A DNA stretch of 64,000 nt, taken from positions 100,166,214 to 100,230,213 of the forward strand of contig NC_031768.1 in assembly GCF_001522545.3 (NCBI RefSeq), given 5' to 3'. Of this stretch, positions 1-12,776 are shown piece after piece; positions within the stretch are counted from its first letter, which is position 1; the number at the start of each line of letters is the position of its first letter. A program made the translations under genes and the position numbers. Source of the DNA: Parus major. Lineage: Eukaryota; Chordata; Aves; Passeriformes; Paridae. The notes below the pieces were generated by a model. That model saw nothing but the letters and a program-made list of their open reading frames with translations, made no database searches and was not told where the DNA came from.

Positions 1-655
1 AATGGTATTTGGGGGGAAAGAAATGGATAAATTTCCTATTATGCTGTATAATGTGGTTGAGGAGTGAATTCCTTTCTGTGTTGTTTATGATGTTGCTCGG
101 TATGCCAGTACATCTGTGATTTAAAAAAAATAAAGTTTCTTCAAGAAGAGTTGGTGCAATTTTTCTCCTGGAGAGTTAGGTAGTGCTTAAATGTATGTAA
201 ATTATAGCAATCAAAATGTATGATTACTGAAACTTCGGAATAAACAAGTCAAACCACAGCTAAAATCCATTTTAAGGGGGAAGGTATATATAGCAGAGGG
301 ATTTCCTGTAACATATAATTCTTCTCAGGAAAAAAAGTATATTGTTTTATTATTTTCCTCTGTAGCCAACACAGTGTACAATTAATGACTCAGTGTTGTG
401 GAATATTTTCCCAGGCTACAAATATGCAAGATTCTAAGTGCTTCATGAATACCAAACTCGCCTTGCTTGATAGATCAGGATTTAATCAGACAGTGAAATG
501 GGGAATATACATGGTTTTGAAAATTCAGAATTTTAGAAGCCTACAATATGCTTAAGCAGGAGAGGAGGAGAATAGAACACGTAGCAGAAACGGTTTGTAA
601 TGAACCACATAAGAACTTATCTGCCAGGGAAAAACCAATCAGATGAGATATATTG
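1..655. other. unclassified AT-rich DNA
   Basis: No gene, RNA or recognisable repeat is seen. The open frames here are short and lack splice or coding character. Confidence 0.6.
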
Positions 656-1134
656 TGAAGACTTAGCAAAGCAAGACTTGGTATTGTGAAAATCCAACAA
701 AGCAGAAATCTGTGGCTCCAGAAACCAGCCAGGACCAGATGGGTGTTTTTGAGCAGAACAAGTTGACCTGAGGGAGAGCCAAACCTCCACTGCACCTGCC
801 CAGAAGCAGAGGTCAAACAGTGACCACCGAGGAAGACATTTGGCCTTCATCCCAGAGACCCCAGCCCACGACCAGCAGGAGGCATGGCAGCTAATTACAA
901 TAAAAAGTGAGAGAGGGCAGAGATGGGTGGGCAGGGAGGTGTGGGCTTGTGGGATCAGTGTGTATTTATACCTGGAACTTGTCTTGACCAGGTATGCACA
1001 GTTTTGGAGGAGATATCCCTCCATGTGTCCCTGATGGTGTCAGCTGATGGAATAAAACATACCTCTCTACAATTTCGGATGTCAAGTCCTGATTCCCTAA
1101 ATCAACAGCCAGAGACCCTTCTATCCGTTCTTCA
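656..1134 (+). mobile_element. candidate solo LTR, sense orientation
   Basis: This segment is richer in GC than its surroundings and has LTR-like order on the + strand. A TATA-like box (TATTTATA, 962-969) is followed by a poly(A) signal AATAAA (1051-1056) and a U5-like stretch. The proposed ends are TGAAGA (656) and TCTTCA (ending at 1134), a 6-bp terminal inverted repeat with the required TG...CA. No matching target-site duplication is visible next to these ends, so the borders are tentative. No internal retroviral sequence flanks it. It could instead be an unrelated repeat with chance signals. Confidence 0.45.
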
Positions 1135-3845
1135 AGCTGTCTAAAAGTGGTTGTACTGTTTTCTGTATCTCAGCTAAAAAGGAATGCTGGTGTAAGGGTA
1201 TGGAACAATTATTTTCTGCTCGGGAACAGGATACTTCAGAGGAATGCGCCATGAGGAGCTCATAAAAGTGTATTGAAATTAATCTGAAAGTATCCATAGA
1301 AGCAGGACCTTCTTGATGACTTGCCCCATTCAAACACCCAGCATTGTTAATTGTGCATTTTAAATTGCCTAATCATCATTTCTGGCTATCTTTTCTATCC
1401 TTTTCTCAGTAAAATCTGTAGTCTGTTGTGTGAAGTCCACCTCCTTCCTGCAAAGGTTGTGTTGTGCTGCCTGAGCTGTTTCATCTGTTTTGATTCTTAA
1501 AAACAGAAACTTCATGATGTCATATTTATGTTTCCTCACAGTCAATATCTGTGAGATTAATTCACATTATTTTTCTTGCTATTCTTAAATGTACATTTAA
1601 ACACTCCCATCTTTGTTTTTTAACCACACCATCTCACTATAAACTCATTGAATTACCTGTCCATTTGGACCTCCAGAGACAGGATTTCCTGGAAGATTTT
1701 CCTCCTTCTGTGATTTTCCCTCATATTCTGTTTCTGTCACAGCACAACTTCGCTGTACTTAGGCAGACTTTATTTCGAATAGCTTCCCTATGAAAACAAA
1801 TCAGCTTTTTTCTGTTGCTCACAAATCTTACAAAGTGTTTTGCTCTTTCATTTTCTTCCAGAGCTTTGATGAAAGAGCTTTCACTGAGTGTAAAACACCA
1901 TGTTTGTGATTGTGTCTTGTGTTTTACACCATGATAGAAGTGCAAAACCAGGCATTCAAATGTGTTCATAGTTTCATAGACACTATGTACTTACCTCAGG
2001 GATTAAAAACAAAAATGTAGCCTCTCTATTTCTGCCAGAACTAATGAGGTGGCTGAACACTTTCTCTGAGTTCTTTTGCTTATGCTTTTCGAGGACCATG
2101 TGAAGTTGTACAGATGGGGGATGGGAAGAGTTTACTATGGATGGGAGTTTCTTGAGGCTGCAAGCCCCCAGAATGGTTAGTTTGTCAGTTTCTTTAACAT
2201 GGAAATCTGTTCCTTTCTGGAGTTGTTGAACAGTGCATAAGGTATTCATTAAAGTAAAAAAAATTGTATTTTTATGATAATTGGACTAGAAAAAAAAATT
2301 ATGATTGATACGAGGGCTTCAAAATCCCTAATTATGTAACCCATATAAAGAAATGTGTAATTTTTATAAGTAAAGGAGGGACAAAAGCTCAGTGATCATC
2401 AAGCAGTTGACAGCTCCCTGCTTTATCTCTTTTGGTTTCTGTTACTGCTTTAAAGCCCCTGAACACTTGAGTGACTCTTAGGGGCTGGGGGGTCATAGTT
2501 GCTTTAAATTCATAGCCCTGTTTCCCTAGAAAAATAGTTGCCAAAAAAAAAAAAATTAAGTTAAGATTTCTAAAACATCAGATCTTCTGGGAATATTCAA
2601 GCACACAATGCTGAACTGAATTTGAAATTTCATCATCATTCCTACTGTGATTGGGATAAATGACAAAGGAAGTGAAATATCCAATACCATCCTCTTTAAT
2701 GCACCAAGTCATACAAGTGGAAAAATCCCACCTAAAGAATGGGATTGCTTATGTATTAGTGGATGAAATAAGGATGGGTGTGGTGCTTCCTTTCTTTTAA
2801 TTTTGGGGGGTTTTGGTCATAGTTTGATACTAAGATGTAGACAGCTAGTGAAAGAGAGCATTAAGAGATCATTAAATCTGCCTTTCCCTCTGTGGATATG
2901 CCTGACTAGCCAGTTGTGATCCCTAATTGTGTTTGAAAGTACACAGCAAATAAAATGGCTAGCTTGAGTTCTAAGGAATTATTTACAGAATCATACATGT
3001 TTCACACTTGCCTACAGAGACCGTAAGAGCTGCAGAAATGTGATATGACAGATGTGCTTGAGTGAATTAAACCTAAACTATTTTACTTATATGTATTTGA
3101 GTTGTGAACTAAACTCTGTGAGTGCCACATTGGCTGAATGATCAGACTGTGTAAACAAATTCTGACAGCAGCAGCTTTAGTCCTGCTGTGCTTTGCCTCT
3201 TTAGCCTCGCTGTTTGATTAGGTAATCAGATATGCTCTGGTGCATCTCTGTTCCATCCTCAGATTGAAAACAACTTAAATCTCAAACTGATTCAATGTTA
3301 TTATTTAAATAAGCATTATGGCCCAGAACTATTGCTACCTGTCAATGTTTGGGTCAGTGGAGTCCATTCAGTTTAACATAAGAGCACAGGATGGGGATAA
3401 TGGCCTGTGTGTACTAAAGCAGCTGATAGCAGTGGAGAGGATGGTAAGGGACAACATGGTTGGGAAGTACCTTCTGGCAAGCTTGGAACTAGGAATGATT
3501 TTAGGGCCTCCTAAGTTTTACATGTGTGATTTCTTGTAAGTATAATAAAGATATGATAAAATCAGATTGATTTTCCTCCTTTCTTTCTACTGCTCTTTTT
3601 TGCCTAGTCAGCTGTATCTCATTCCCAACTAAGTGGCAGTGTTCCCTTTGACAGTTCTAAGTCTCAATCAGTATGTTTCAATCAAATCAGTCCGTGTGTA
3701 AGAACAAGTCTCAAAATTCTGGTTTTGCAGTGATACTGGAAGTGTGTATTACAATATGAGGTACAGGATATCCCTCACTGGGTTAAAATGACCAGCTTTT
3801 CAAGATTAAAAAACACAAAGTTTTTTCAAGCTTATAGTAGTTCCC
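1135..3845. other. unclassified AT-rich DNA
   Basis: No gene or dispersed repeat is recognised. One perfect 11-bp inverted repeat (GTGTAAAACAC at 1888-1898 and its complement at 1919-1929, 20-bp spacer) is present. Given the search space, such a match can occur by chance. Confidence 0.6.
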
Positions 3846-4020
3846 ACCTGAAATACCCTGTTCAGTTCTGAGTTCCATACTACAAGGAAGATGGCTGTGC
3901 TGGAGGGAAACCAGGAAGGGGTTAAGATTAAGGGACCACAGCATCTCTCACATGAGGAAAGGCTGAGAGATCTGGGGCTTCTTAGCCTAGATAAGGCTCA
4001 GGGGGTTCCTATCAATGTAA
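3846..4020 (+). mobile_element. CR1 LINE fragment, sense
   Basis: This matches the region just after the end of CR1 ORF2. It has the landmarks GTTCAGTTCTGAGTTCC, a decayed 'AAGATTAAGGGACC' block, GCATCTCTCACATGAGGAAA, and GGCTGAGAGATCTGGGGCTTCTT-type sequence. It stops at ATCAATGTAA without the CR1 3' tail, so both ends are missing. It is a non-functional relic. Confidence 0.8.
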
Positions 4021-5423
4021 GAAAAGAGCTGACCCCAGTACACTGACCAGCAAATTGTGTCTATGCATAACAAGCAGCTGTGCTGTACTCAGAACCAAAG
4101 GTGATATATTGGTTTAGTTTGCCTGTTTCCTCAGCAGGATCTGGACTCTCCCTTGATAAACAGTGAACTTAATAATCAACTGAAGTCTGACTACAGGGCA
4201 TAGTTGAACAGCTTTTTATTCAGCACTGAAGATCTGGCATGAATGGAAAGGAGAAAACCCCTTTTTGGCCATAAATAAATGATGTGATGAGTAAGTATGT
4301 GCAGTGTATCTGACTTTCCTACCACTTCTGGTGGTTTCTTGTTAATGAGCCATACAGAAATCTACTTATATACCATCTCTGATCCTCACCTTCCTATTTT
4401 TCCAGGGAAGTATGAGGCAGTACAGGAAAAAAAAGTAGTGACTGCAAATACCTCACAAGAGTGGCTTAAGTGGACATGTATTCCCGAGGACCATATAGCA
4501 GAAAGAACAGGGTATGATAGGTATTTATGCTAGCTCTGAACTAGTGGTGAATGTGATTTGTTCTTTGGTTTACAGACAGCAAAAATGTGCTCCCACTGGC
4601 CCAACAGTGGTTGAGATTCTGTCCAAGGCATGGCCAGAGGGAGCATATTCTTTTCACAGGTTGCCAGCAGGTTACTGAGATTTGCTTGGAATTAAATGAG
4701 ATGTGATGACTCAGTATGCTAAGAAAAATTTGTGAAGTTGTTTGAAATCTAAAGAATCCTTGTGGTTTAAGAAATCTCTAATTCTTCTTGCAGAGAAATT
4801 TTCTTTTCCTGGGTAGGCAGAGTGATTTTCATGCTAACCTACTAATCCTCAGTGCTCTAATTGTAGTTTCTGCAACAAGAACATTTTCTAAGTATCCTTA
4901 ATTCTATTTATATTATAAGAGCATTACACTTCACAAGTATTTGTTGTGGTTGTCTATTTTTGACATGATTTTTACCATCTTTTTGTATGTTTTGTAATTT
5001 GATAAAGCTTGGTGGAATTGTTTGTTTCCTCTGTTACTAACAACCTTGGATTTTTGCACTCCTAGACAAATTAGTACAGGGAATACAAAGGAAACATCTG
5101 TTCTCCAAGTGAGTTTAAGCTAGCAAGTAAGGTTAATTTATTTGTTGTTGTTTTATTTTTTCCTTTTAGTCTATCCCAATGAAAATTAAATGGGTAGAAT
5201 GTGTTCATATCTCCAGCACATTCTGTTGACAGGCTATACACAGCCTTATTTCTGGAGACTGTCACTAATGTGTCACTTCTGTAAACCTCAGAAAACAATG
5301 CTAGAGGTAAATTCTGAAGTTAGGAGTAATGGGAGAACTCCTGAATTGACTGTAAAGTTACAGCATTATCAATACAGAGAATTAGTTTAAATCAAACCTT
5401 AAACTCACATTGTTATTTAACTA
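4021..5423. other. unclassified DNA
   Basis: No gene, RNA or recognised repeat is seen between the two CR1 copies. Confidence 0.6.
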
Positions 5424-5844
5424 GATCATAGAATGGTTTGGGTTGGAAGGGACCTTAAAGATCATCTTGTTCTAACCCCCTGCCATGGACACCTTCCACT
5501 AGACCAGGTTGCTCATCAGAGCCCCATCCAACTTGGCCTTGAACACTTCCAGGGATGGGGAATCTACATCTGCTCTGGCAAATTTGTTCCAGTGTCTCAC
5601 CACCCTCACAAGAAAGAATTTCTTCCTAATATATTGACCTACTCACTTTGAACTCATTCCCCCTTGTCCTTTCACTCCTGTTACTCCTTGTTATAGTCTC
5701 TCTCCATATTCCTTTTTGTGTCCCCTCAGGTGCTGGAAGGTAGCTATTAGGTCATCGCAGAGACTTTGCTTTTCTAGGCTAAGTAATCCCAATCCTCTAA
5801 GCCTTTCCTAATAGGAGAGGAGCTTCATCCCTCTAAGCAATTTT

Positions 5845-5850
5845 GTGGCC
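5845..5850. repeat. target-site duplication, left copy (GTGGCC)
   Basis: GTGGCC here is repeated exactly at 6142-6147, flanking the LTR. The CR1 consensus has this hexamer once, so the second copy was made by the insertion. Six base pairs is the usual duplication length for class II (ERVK/alpha/beta-like) retroviruses. Confidence 0.9.
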
Positions 5851-6141
5851 TGTCGCTGTAGGACATGAAATGATTCACATGGACACAGCTCAATGCGTGA
5901 TAGGAAAAAGAGAGAGCTTTATTCTGTTATTCCAGTATTTATAGATCCTCAACATCGGCCAGGCATTGGATAGTAAGGTTACCACCTTCCCAACCACACT
6001 GGTCATGAGAAACATCCATCAAAAGACATTAAGACATTTCTTTAATGGAATATATAAACATCTATATTTATAGTTACTTTCCTGGGAAAGTGGCTAGAAA
6101 CTATGAAAACAAGGTCAGAAGGTTTCATTCTCAGGGTGACA
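5851..6141 (-). mobile_element. solo LTR of a class II endogenous retrovirus
   Basis: This is a 291-bp element starting TGTCGC and ending GTGACA on the + strand (imperfect terminal inverted repeat, TG...CA ends), flanked by the perfect 6-bp duplication GTGGCC. On the minus strand it has, in order, a CCAAT box (5965-5969), a TATA box TATAAAT (5937-5943) and a poly(A) signal AATAAA (5918-5923). It therefore represents U3-R-U5 in antisense. There is no gag, pol or env next to it, so it is a solo LTR left by recombination between two LTRs. It aligns along its whole length with the LTR at 29805-30085. Only the LTR remains, so it cannot encode a virus. Confidence 0.92.
5918..5969 (-). promoter_or_regulatory. 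LTR core: CCAAT, TATA and poly(A) signal
   Basis: On the minus strand CCAAT (5969-5965), TATAAAT (5943-5937) and AATAAA (5923-5918) lie within about 50 bp. The poly(A) signal is only about 15 bp after the TATA box. This compact order resembles alpharetroviral LTRs. Activity today is unknown. Confidence 0.75.
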
Positions 6142-6147
6142 GTGGCC
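6142..6147. repeat. target-site duplication, right copy (GTGGCC)
   Basis: Exact copy of 5845-5850 on the other side of the solo LTR. After it, the CR1 sequence continues without loss. Confidence 0.9.
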
Positions 6148-6170
6148 TTCTCTGGATCTTCTGCATATGT

Positions 6171-9100
6171 TTATATATATTAAATTATATCTCTATTTTC
6201 AAACATTGGTAATTTTTCACCCTAAGTAATGCATATATAAGACCCAGTACAAAATAACTCAAAATTTATTCTGCAATTGGCTCTTAATGACAGAGTAATC
6301 TCTTCTCAGCAAATTCAGTTGGTGCTAAAAAGAATGATCAAGCATTATTCAAAATTTGGAGGAGAATGCTAGGAATTTAAATATGTTTGCAAACTAATAA
6401 TTCACATGCAAAAGGTAAAATCATACTGGAAAAGCATGAAATTTAGCTCAGTTGTTTGTCTATGTTATAAAAATGAAATACAAGTTCTTGGTCGTGTGAC
6501 TAAACAAGTACGTTTATTGCTAAGAGAAGTGGAGGAGTGTCATAAAAGCCAAATTTGCTTCTCATCCACTAGAAATAAGGGAGTATAGCTGTCAATAGAA
6601 AAAAGGTTCAGATTTTATTTAAGGATGGCTGAAAAGAGAAATGTAATTTTAAAGAATATTAAGGGAATTTTAAAACTAATTATATGTTCAAATAAAAATA
6701 ATTGAAAATAAATCAGAATTAATTGACAGCTGCCACTCTTCCTTATTTACTTTGTTGTGTCTAGCAACGGTAAGTACTAATGCAGTGGGTAAATTCCATT
6801 TCATTTCACAGCACTGTCTGAGCAGACTCTCACCAGAAAAATACAGCATAGCAGTCTTGAATTCCCCATGTCAACTCATTCATCGTGGCACTTTCTGATT
6901 CACTGGACTCGAATTTTCTGTGATATTTTTCATTTAGAAAACAAAAAAATATCATCTCCCTAACTCTTTTAAAGTTGCTGTATCTTTGTTTTTGAGTTGC
7001 AATTCTTGCTGACCTGTAACAGAAGACAAATGTTGATGTGGCATTTGTGTCATATAATTGATGTCATTAACAATTTTCTTACCATGAGGGAAAAGCAAGA
7101 GCAGGTTTTGGATAGTACAGTGCTCCTGGGAAGAAAGAAATCAATGTTTAATTGAGGTTACAGTACTGTTTCTTTCTAGATAGAACCAGTCAAGATTCAA
7201 CCCATCTGGTTTTGAAAAAGCAAAGCCTTTCCTTTTTAAGGGATGGAGATGATGTGCAACTGCATCTCACAGGATAAGTCTTGTCAGAAAAGAAAAAAAC
7301 ACATCTTAACCTTATCCATGGTGAAAGCAGAAATGGACCGAGATTTTCTGAGGGCTATGCCCTTTTCTCAAGTGTCTAAGGGAAAAGCTTGTGTATGACT
7401 GCAGTGCTTCAAAGTCAAGTGACAGATCCTGAATGACTACTCAGCATAAAAATGCTGGGTGCTTGGGAAAGCTCTTGGGTCTGAAATGACCCACACAAAT
7501 TTGAAACAGTCTGTTTTTATAATGCCAACATACATTCAGCTGGAGTAGGAAATAATAACCCAAGGGTATCAACTCCTATCAACTTTGAAATTATTTTGAA
7601 TATTAATTTCTTAATGATTTGAGGCTACTCTTACAGTGTGCATACTAATTTTAAATGACATTTAGCAAGAGATGTGCTAAACCAACTGAAGTTCACAAAT
7701 GACAGAGCTCTATAAAGGTCATTATTTAATGTAAGAGACAAAAGGTGTCTCAAGGACATATACCTTCAGATAAAGAAGTTGGAGGGGGTTTTGAGATCCC
7801 TTCTTGAAGAGTCAATATCAGCACTAATCAGGTCAGTTTAAAACACCAATGGTTCCTGAGTAATCTGATACACAGAAAAAGAAAGTGAGAAACTGAAAAG
7901 TGGCTTAGTTAACTTGCATGACAAATCTAGGTTTGTGTTGAGATTGAAGCTCAAAATTCTAGTTGCCCTTAGAAATGGTGACTTTGTTCAGTCATCTTCT
8001 CAGCTTGCATGTAGGGCACTGGTGGCTTCTGTGATGATCTGCTCATTGTCTTCCCAGGACTGAGGTGAAATGGCCTGGCCTGTAGCTTTCTTGACCATCC
8101 TTCCCAACTTAAAGCATAACTTTTGTCTAGTTCTTTTCCTCATGAACAGTCACTGGAGTGTGTCAGAGATTACAGAATTGCCACAGTGACACCTCAGCAC
8201 TGTCAGAGGTATTCTTCCTGTAACTCCAGACACATGTATGAAAATTTACTGAAGCAGTGCTTAACTTGATTGTTTTCCTTAAGTTATGCCATCACCAGTG
8301 ACCTGTGAGACCTGAGAGAAGACCCTGATGGAAATGACTGAGTTATTGGGTGTCTCAGCCCTTTCCATCTTCTCTCTAACCTGCTTCATTTAGCAGCAGA
8401 TACACTTAATCTCAAATTTTGTGCTGATTTCTCTTTCTGAATCAGAATGGTAAAGTAAGTCTTTCCCTGTTTTAAATAATTACAAAAAAAAACCCCAACA
8501 CAGCACAAGAATTGTGGTGCCAAAATGGTAGATTTCATTCCAGTAATAGGAATCAATACAGATCTTGAAGCATTGTGCCATTGATCATAGCCTATTGAGG
8601 ATAATCATTAGGTTGAATTTAAAAGTGACTATGTTATATACCTTTATATTTTTCAGATATCATTTTCTCAACTTTTTGCCTATTTTGGGTTTCCCTTAGA
8701 GCTGTGTATTTGTAATTTTCAACTTCCCTCTTTCTGTCCTTTGTACTGTTGCTAGTCCATAGACTTTGTGGCATAGTCTTGAATATACTGATTGCAAGAA
8801 AAAATGACTTAAAGTGAGAAAAGCCTGAAAGATTGAAATCTGAATCCCGTATCAGTCATCCTCCATCTGACAGAATGCCTCCACAAAAGCCAAGAGCGTT
8901 GTCATTTTTTTAGCGTGTGTTAAAACTCCAAGACTTGAGTATTTGGATGATCTGATAATTTTTCAATATTTTAATACCAGAGTTAATTGAAGTAATTGAC
9001 CATATTTTCTTTAGAAGATCCTCTTCTGGACATTTGAGAAAGTGATTAGTTCTACTCCAGACACATCTTTTCTGTTTCATTATCTGCAGGATTTTAATTT

Positions 9101-12100
9101 TTTTTTAATATTTAATGTTTTGCATAGTTGATCATAATATGCAAGAGGCATTTAAATTGTTAGGGTTTTTTCTTATCTGCTTTTCTTTAAGGGAGAAAAA
9201 GGTATTTTTACCTCCATCAAAATGCTGCTTGTACAAATGTCAAAGTTCAACAGCTACTGAGCTGCCAAATCAAAGAGAATTCCATAACTGGGTTTGAAAA
9301 AAGTCCTTTGAAATGGGAATCAAATGAAATTCTGAATATTGCATGCCACTCAATAATAACAAAAATTCATAGGGGGAAATGTCACTAAGCAGCAAAACCT
9401 GACATTTTTTTGTAGAGATATAGCCACATGTTTTCCCTAAACGTCATTATCTGCTGGCATTTCTAAACCAGGCTAATGAGCACTTTAACAAGGAATCAAT
9501 CAAGTTCTTATTTTTCAAAGATCTGATCAGTTGAAAAAGACAGTTCTGAGCCCTGGGTTTATACTAGGATACTCAGGCAGAATGACACTTTAAATTTGTG
9601 TGCAAAATATGCAAAGTATGCATATCATACCTTAAAAGTCTTCCAGGTAAGTTCACTCCTGTTGAGCTTAGAAGAGCAGATTTGCCTCAGATTTATTTTC
9701 TGTAGTTTTACAATATGAGGAGAATTCAAGAGACATCATATTCCTCTATTTATTTATAAGAACACACCAGAAATAACCACTGAGATTGAAGTTTTTCTGT
9801 TATCAAAAGAGATGTAATTTATTTCTTATAATGAGCACCATCTTTCTATGTACAGTCACCGTACTGCACATTTTTTGATCGTTCTAGCTAATAAAGATTA
9901 TAAAAATTCTATTACTTGTTTTTATTTTGATTTATTTTCAATTGAATTATTGAAAATAATTGTGATTTCAAACAAAACTCTCAGTATGTGAAGGTTTTAC
10001 TCTACTGAAAAATAGCTTATTTTAGTAGTTGCAAAACATGTTATATCCTTTTAGTTCTCTTTAAACTTATTTAAGCAATAAATTATTTCATTTTCTCATA
10101 TTCTTCTATTATCTATGGATTGATATGGGTGTAAAGTAACCAAAAGCACATTTGTAAAACGACAAATCTGTGCTTCTTTCTCCCTCCTAATTGCCTAGAG
10201 GATGATTGAACACTGCTGTGACTGAGAACAGTGTCCAGGAGATGACTTATCCTCTAGTTTGACCTTGCAGAAATGTAAAAGGCTTTTTCTTTGTGCTTCT
10301 TTCCAGCTTGTTTCACATGCCTAAGGTGCACCAGGAGGTGGTCCCTGCACCCACAGATTGGTGTGACTATTTGAAAGGCTTTTTAAGAAGAGCAGGTGAA
10401 AACTGAGAGCTAAGCAAAAAGACAGATGTGCAAATAGGTTGCGTTTAGTCCATGAGTTGAATTTGTACAAATTGATGTGCAGGCTAAAGAGAAGCTGCTA
10501 TTTGCAATGTAAAAACAAGGGCTACATTTTATTGCTCCAACAAAACTTAAAACTATGCTAGATATTCTTCACCACCCTCTACTGGGCTTGTAACTATTTA
10601 CAAATCAGGCATTCCTGAAGGAAACATAGAGCAAGAAAATTAGAGGAAGACAAAATAGTGTAGAGTCAGGCAACTTTTTCTATCCTGATTTCAATTACAA
10701 ATTAATTCAGATTTCTGCTTTTATCACCACACAGTTCTCTCCCTGTCCCTTTTCAGTGCTTTCAAAATATAGCTCTAACCAGGTAACATAAGATCCTTCC
10801 TTGAGGAGTTTGCCTGTATAGTTTTACCAATCACTTACCTAGGAGTGTTAAGGCAGCATTTATTTAGGCAAATAAAAGAGTTCTGTTGTACTTTGTATAT
10901 TTTATAATAATATATTTTTTAATTTTTTCCTGAGAAAATCCCCATAGCCTTTGCAGTGTATGAAAAGCCAGATAATGGAATACCAATATTTCAAATGTAG
11001 CTCTAATTGTAGTGGAAATTGTTTGCTTAATTGACTCTGAGAAAAAAATAAATAAATCCATACACAAAAATGCACTGCTGCAAAGATTTTTAGAAAATCT
11101 AAGTGCAAAGATTTTAGAAAGTCAGACTAAAAAGATTTTAGGAATTCAGAGGTCAGATGGCTGCGGTTCAGAGTTTTGAATGCCCTGAGCTATGGAAGTT
11201 TCCCCTTTGCATGTTTCTGTCCCTTTTAGGGTAAGGGGCTATACATTGGAACATATTATAGGGAATGAGAAAATATTACTTTGGCTGCAGACAGATGCAT
11301 TCACCTATTTACCAGTACATTTTAGCAGGATAAGGTCCTTGAGCTAGACATATGAAACCCTTCTCGTTAAACCAACATAAATTATGGGTGTAAAGATAGA
11401 TAATTGTATTTTTTATTTCTACAAAATAAAAATGAGTAAATTGTGCCTAAAAGATAGAGAGCTTTTAGTCTCTTTGAATAAAATCTCTGCACCTAAACAT
11501 GCATTTCAAATAAGAGTATTGCTGTTCTGGGATTTCAGTACTTATTAGACAGGTAATACATAGTTTAAGGAGGGCTAAAATGTCTTAGAGAAAATTGTAT
11601 TTTCAAGAAAAATAGAACCAAACTCTATATTAAAAACGTCTGGGAAACCAGTCTACTTTAAAATGGACTGATGAGACATAATACTGGAATGCTAGTATAG
11701 TGCTTATGTAAAGAGTGAATTGCTCATCATAAAGATTAAATCTTCATAGTGCTGTGGCAAGTGGCAATGAACTGGCAATCCATCTGTTCCCTCTCTCTTC
11801 AAATATTAGAATTTATTACTGCAGAAAAAAAAGTTGCTAATTTTTGAACCAACCACCTGTAAAGAGCAAGTCATTGCACAGATAAGATGTGCTCCTCCTC
11901 ACCCCCAGCTGCACCTTCAGCTAACTTCATTTCCTCAGTTTGAACGAGAGCATATTTCAAGTGAAGAGCAATTATATGGCTCTGTGCCTTGTATAACCTG
12001 TTAAAAACAGTAATTTGCTGGCATAAAATTAATTCTGTGCACAGTTTACAGATCTAACTAGCTTAGAGTGAGAACATTCTGTCTTCAAAATATAGAACCA

Positions 12101-12776
12101 CTAAAGGCTTGCTTTATGATGGGTTTACTATTTATATTGTGCTGTGGTTAAATACTGGTTCTAAAATAGATTTGTCGACAGCTGATAAGGCAATGCCATT
12201 ATGTGTTGACAGTGCAGCATACTGCCATTTATTTTTCTATGCACTTATTTGTGCAAGAAAATTTCCTGTTTCCTAAATAGGTATAATTCCTTCCATCTGG
12301 GGAGAAACAGGGTTATAATCTGTAGGAGAGGGAATTCATCAGTGATAATGCACTCCTTTCCTGTTTTAAGTTTTACTTAGTAGTTATTTCTTTTCTTTCT
12401 CCAGGGTACCCTGTTGCGATATGTAAAGGCTTGGCCAATTCCCTTTGGCATCTGAAAAGATACCAGAATATTTTTCCCTGCAATACAGCACCCCAATATT
12501 GTAACTCTGTGCTGAAACTGTGGGTCTTGCATTTGTTAAGGAACAGTGAATGGCATTCCAAGAGACTGAAACAGAAGGAACTTCCAATAATTTTTTCATA
12601 TTTCATTGAAACTTCATCTTTGTATCTCCTTTCAGAAATACTGATCAATCACTTTTCTTAACAATGTTTTCATCTTGTCTGTATTTCAAGGCACATGTTT
12701 TCTTATTCTGACTTAACACTTTGAAACAAACTTGAGTTTATGAATGAATCCTTCTGAAAGACATCAAAAGTTACCA
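6171..12776. other. unclassified AT-rich DNA
   Basis: Over 6 kb without a recognisable gene or dispersed repeat. Short A/T runs occur, and an A-run followed by C's is seen near 8484. At 10195-10257 there is a nested inverted repeat (CTAGAGGAT / ATCCTCTAG outside, ACACTG / CAGTGT inside). Open frames are short and typical of AT-rich non-coding DNA. Confidence 0.6.

Larger units (their letters stand above)
5424..6170 (-). mobile_element. CR1 LINE 3' end, antisense, split by a solo LTR
   Basis: Read on the + strand, the copy begins with the complement of the CR1 tail (ATCATAGAATGG). It continues through standard CR1 3' blocks (AAGGGACCTTAAAGATCATC, CACTAGACCAGGTTGCTC, CACCCTCACAAGAAAGAATT) to TTTTGTGGCC at 5850. 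The CR1 sequence resumes at 6142 with GTGGCCTTCTCTGGATCTTC, the expected continuation. The interval 5851-6141 is therefore an insertion. The CR1 is 5'-truncated near 6170, as is usual for this family, and is non-coding. It must be older than the LTR inside it. Confidence 0.92.

Noticed and set aside
1888..1929. 11-bp inverted repeat as a MITE or hairpin RNA
   Set aside because: There is no target duplication or second copy, and one such match is near chance expectation when spacers up to tens of bases are allowed.
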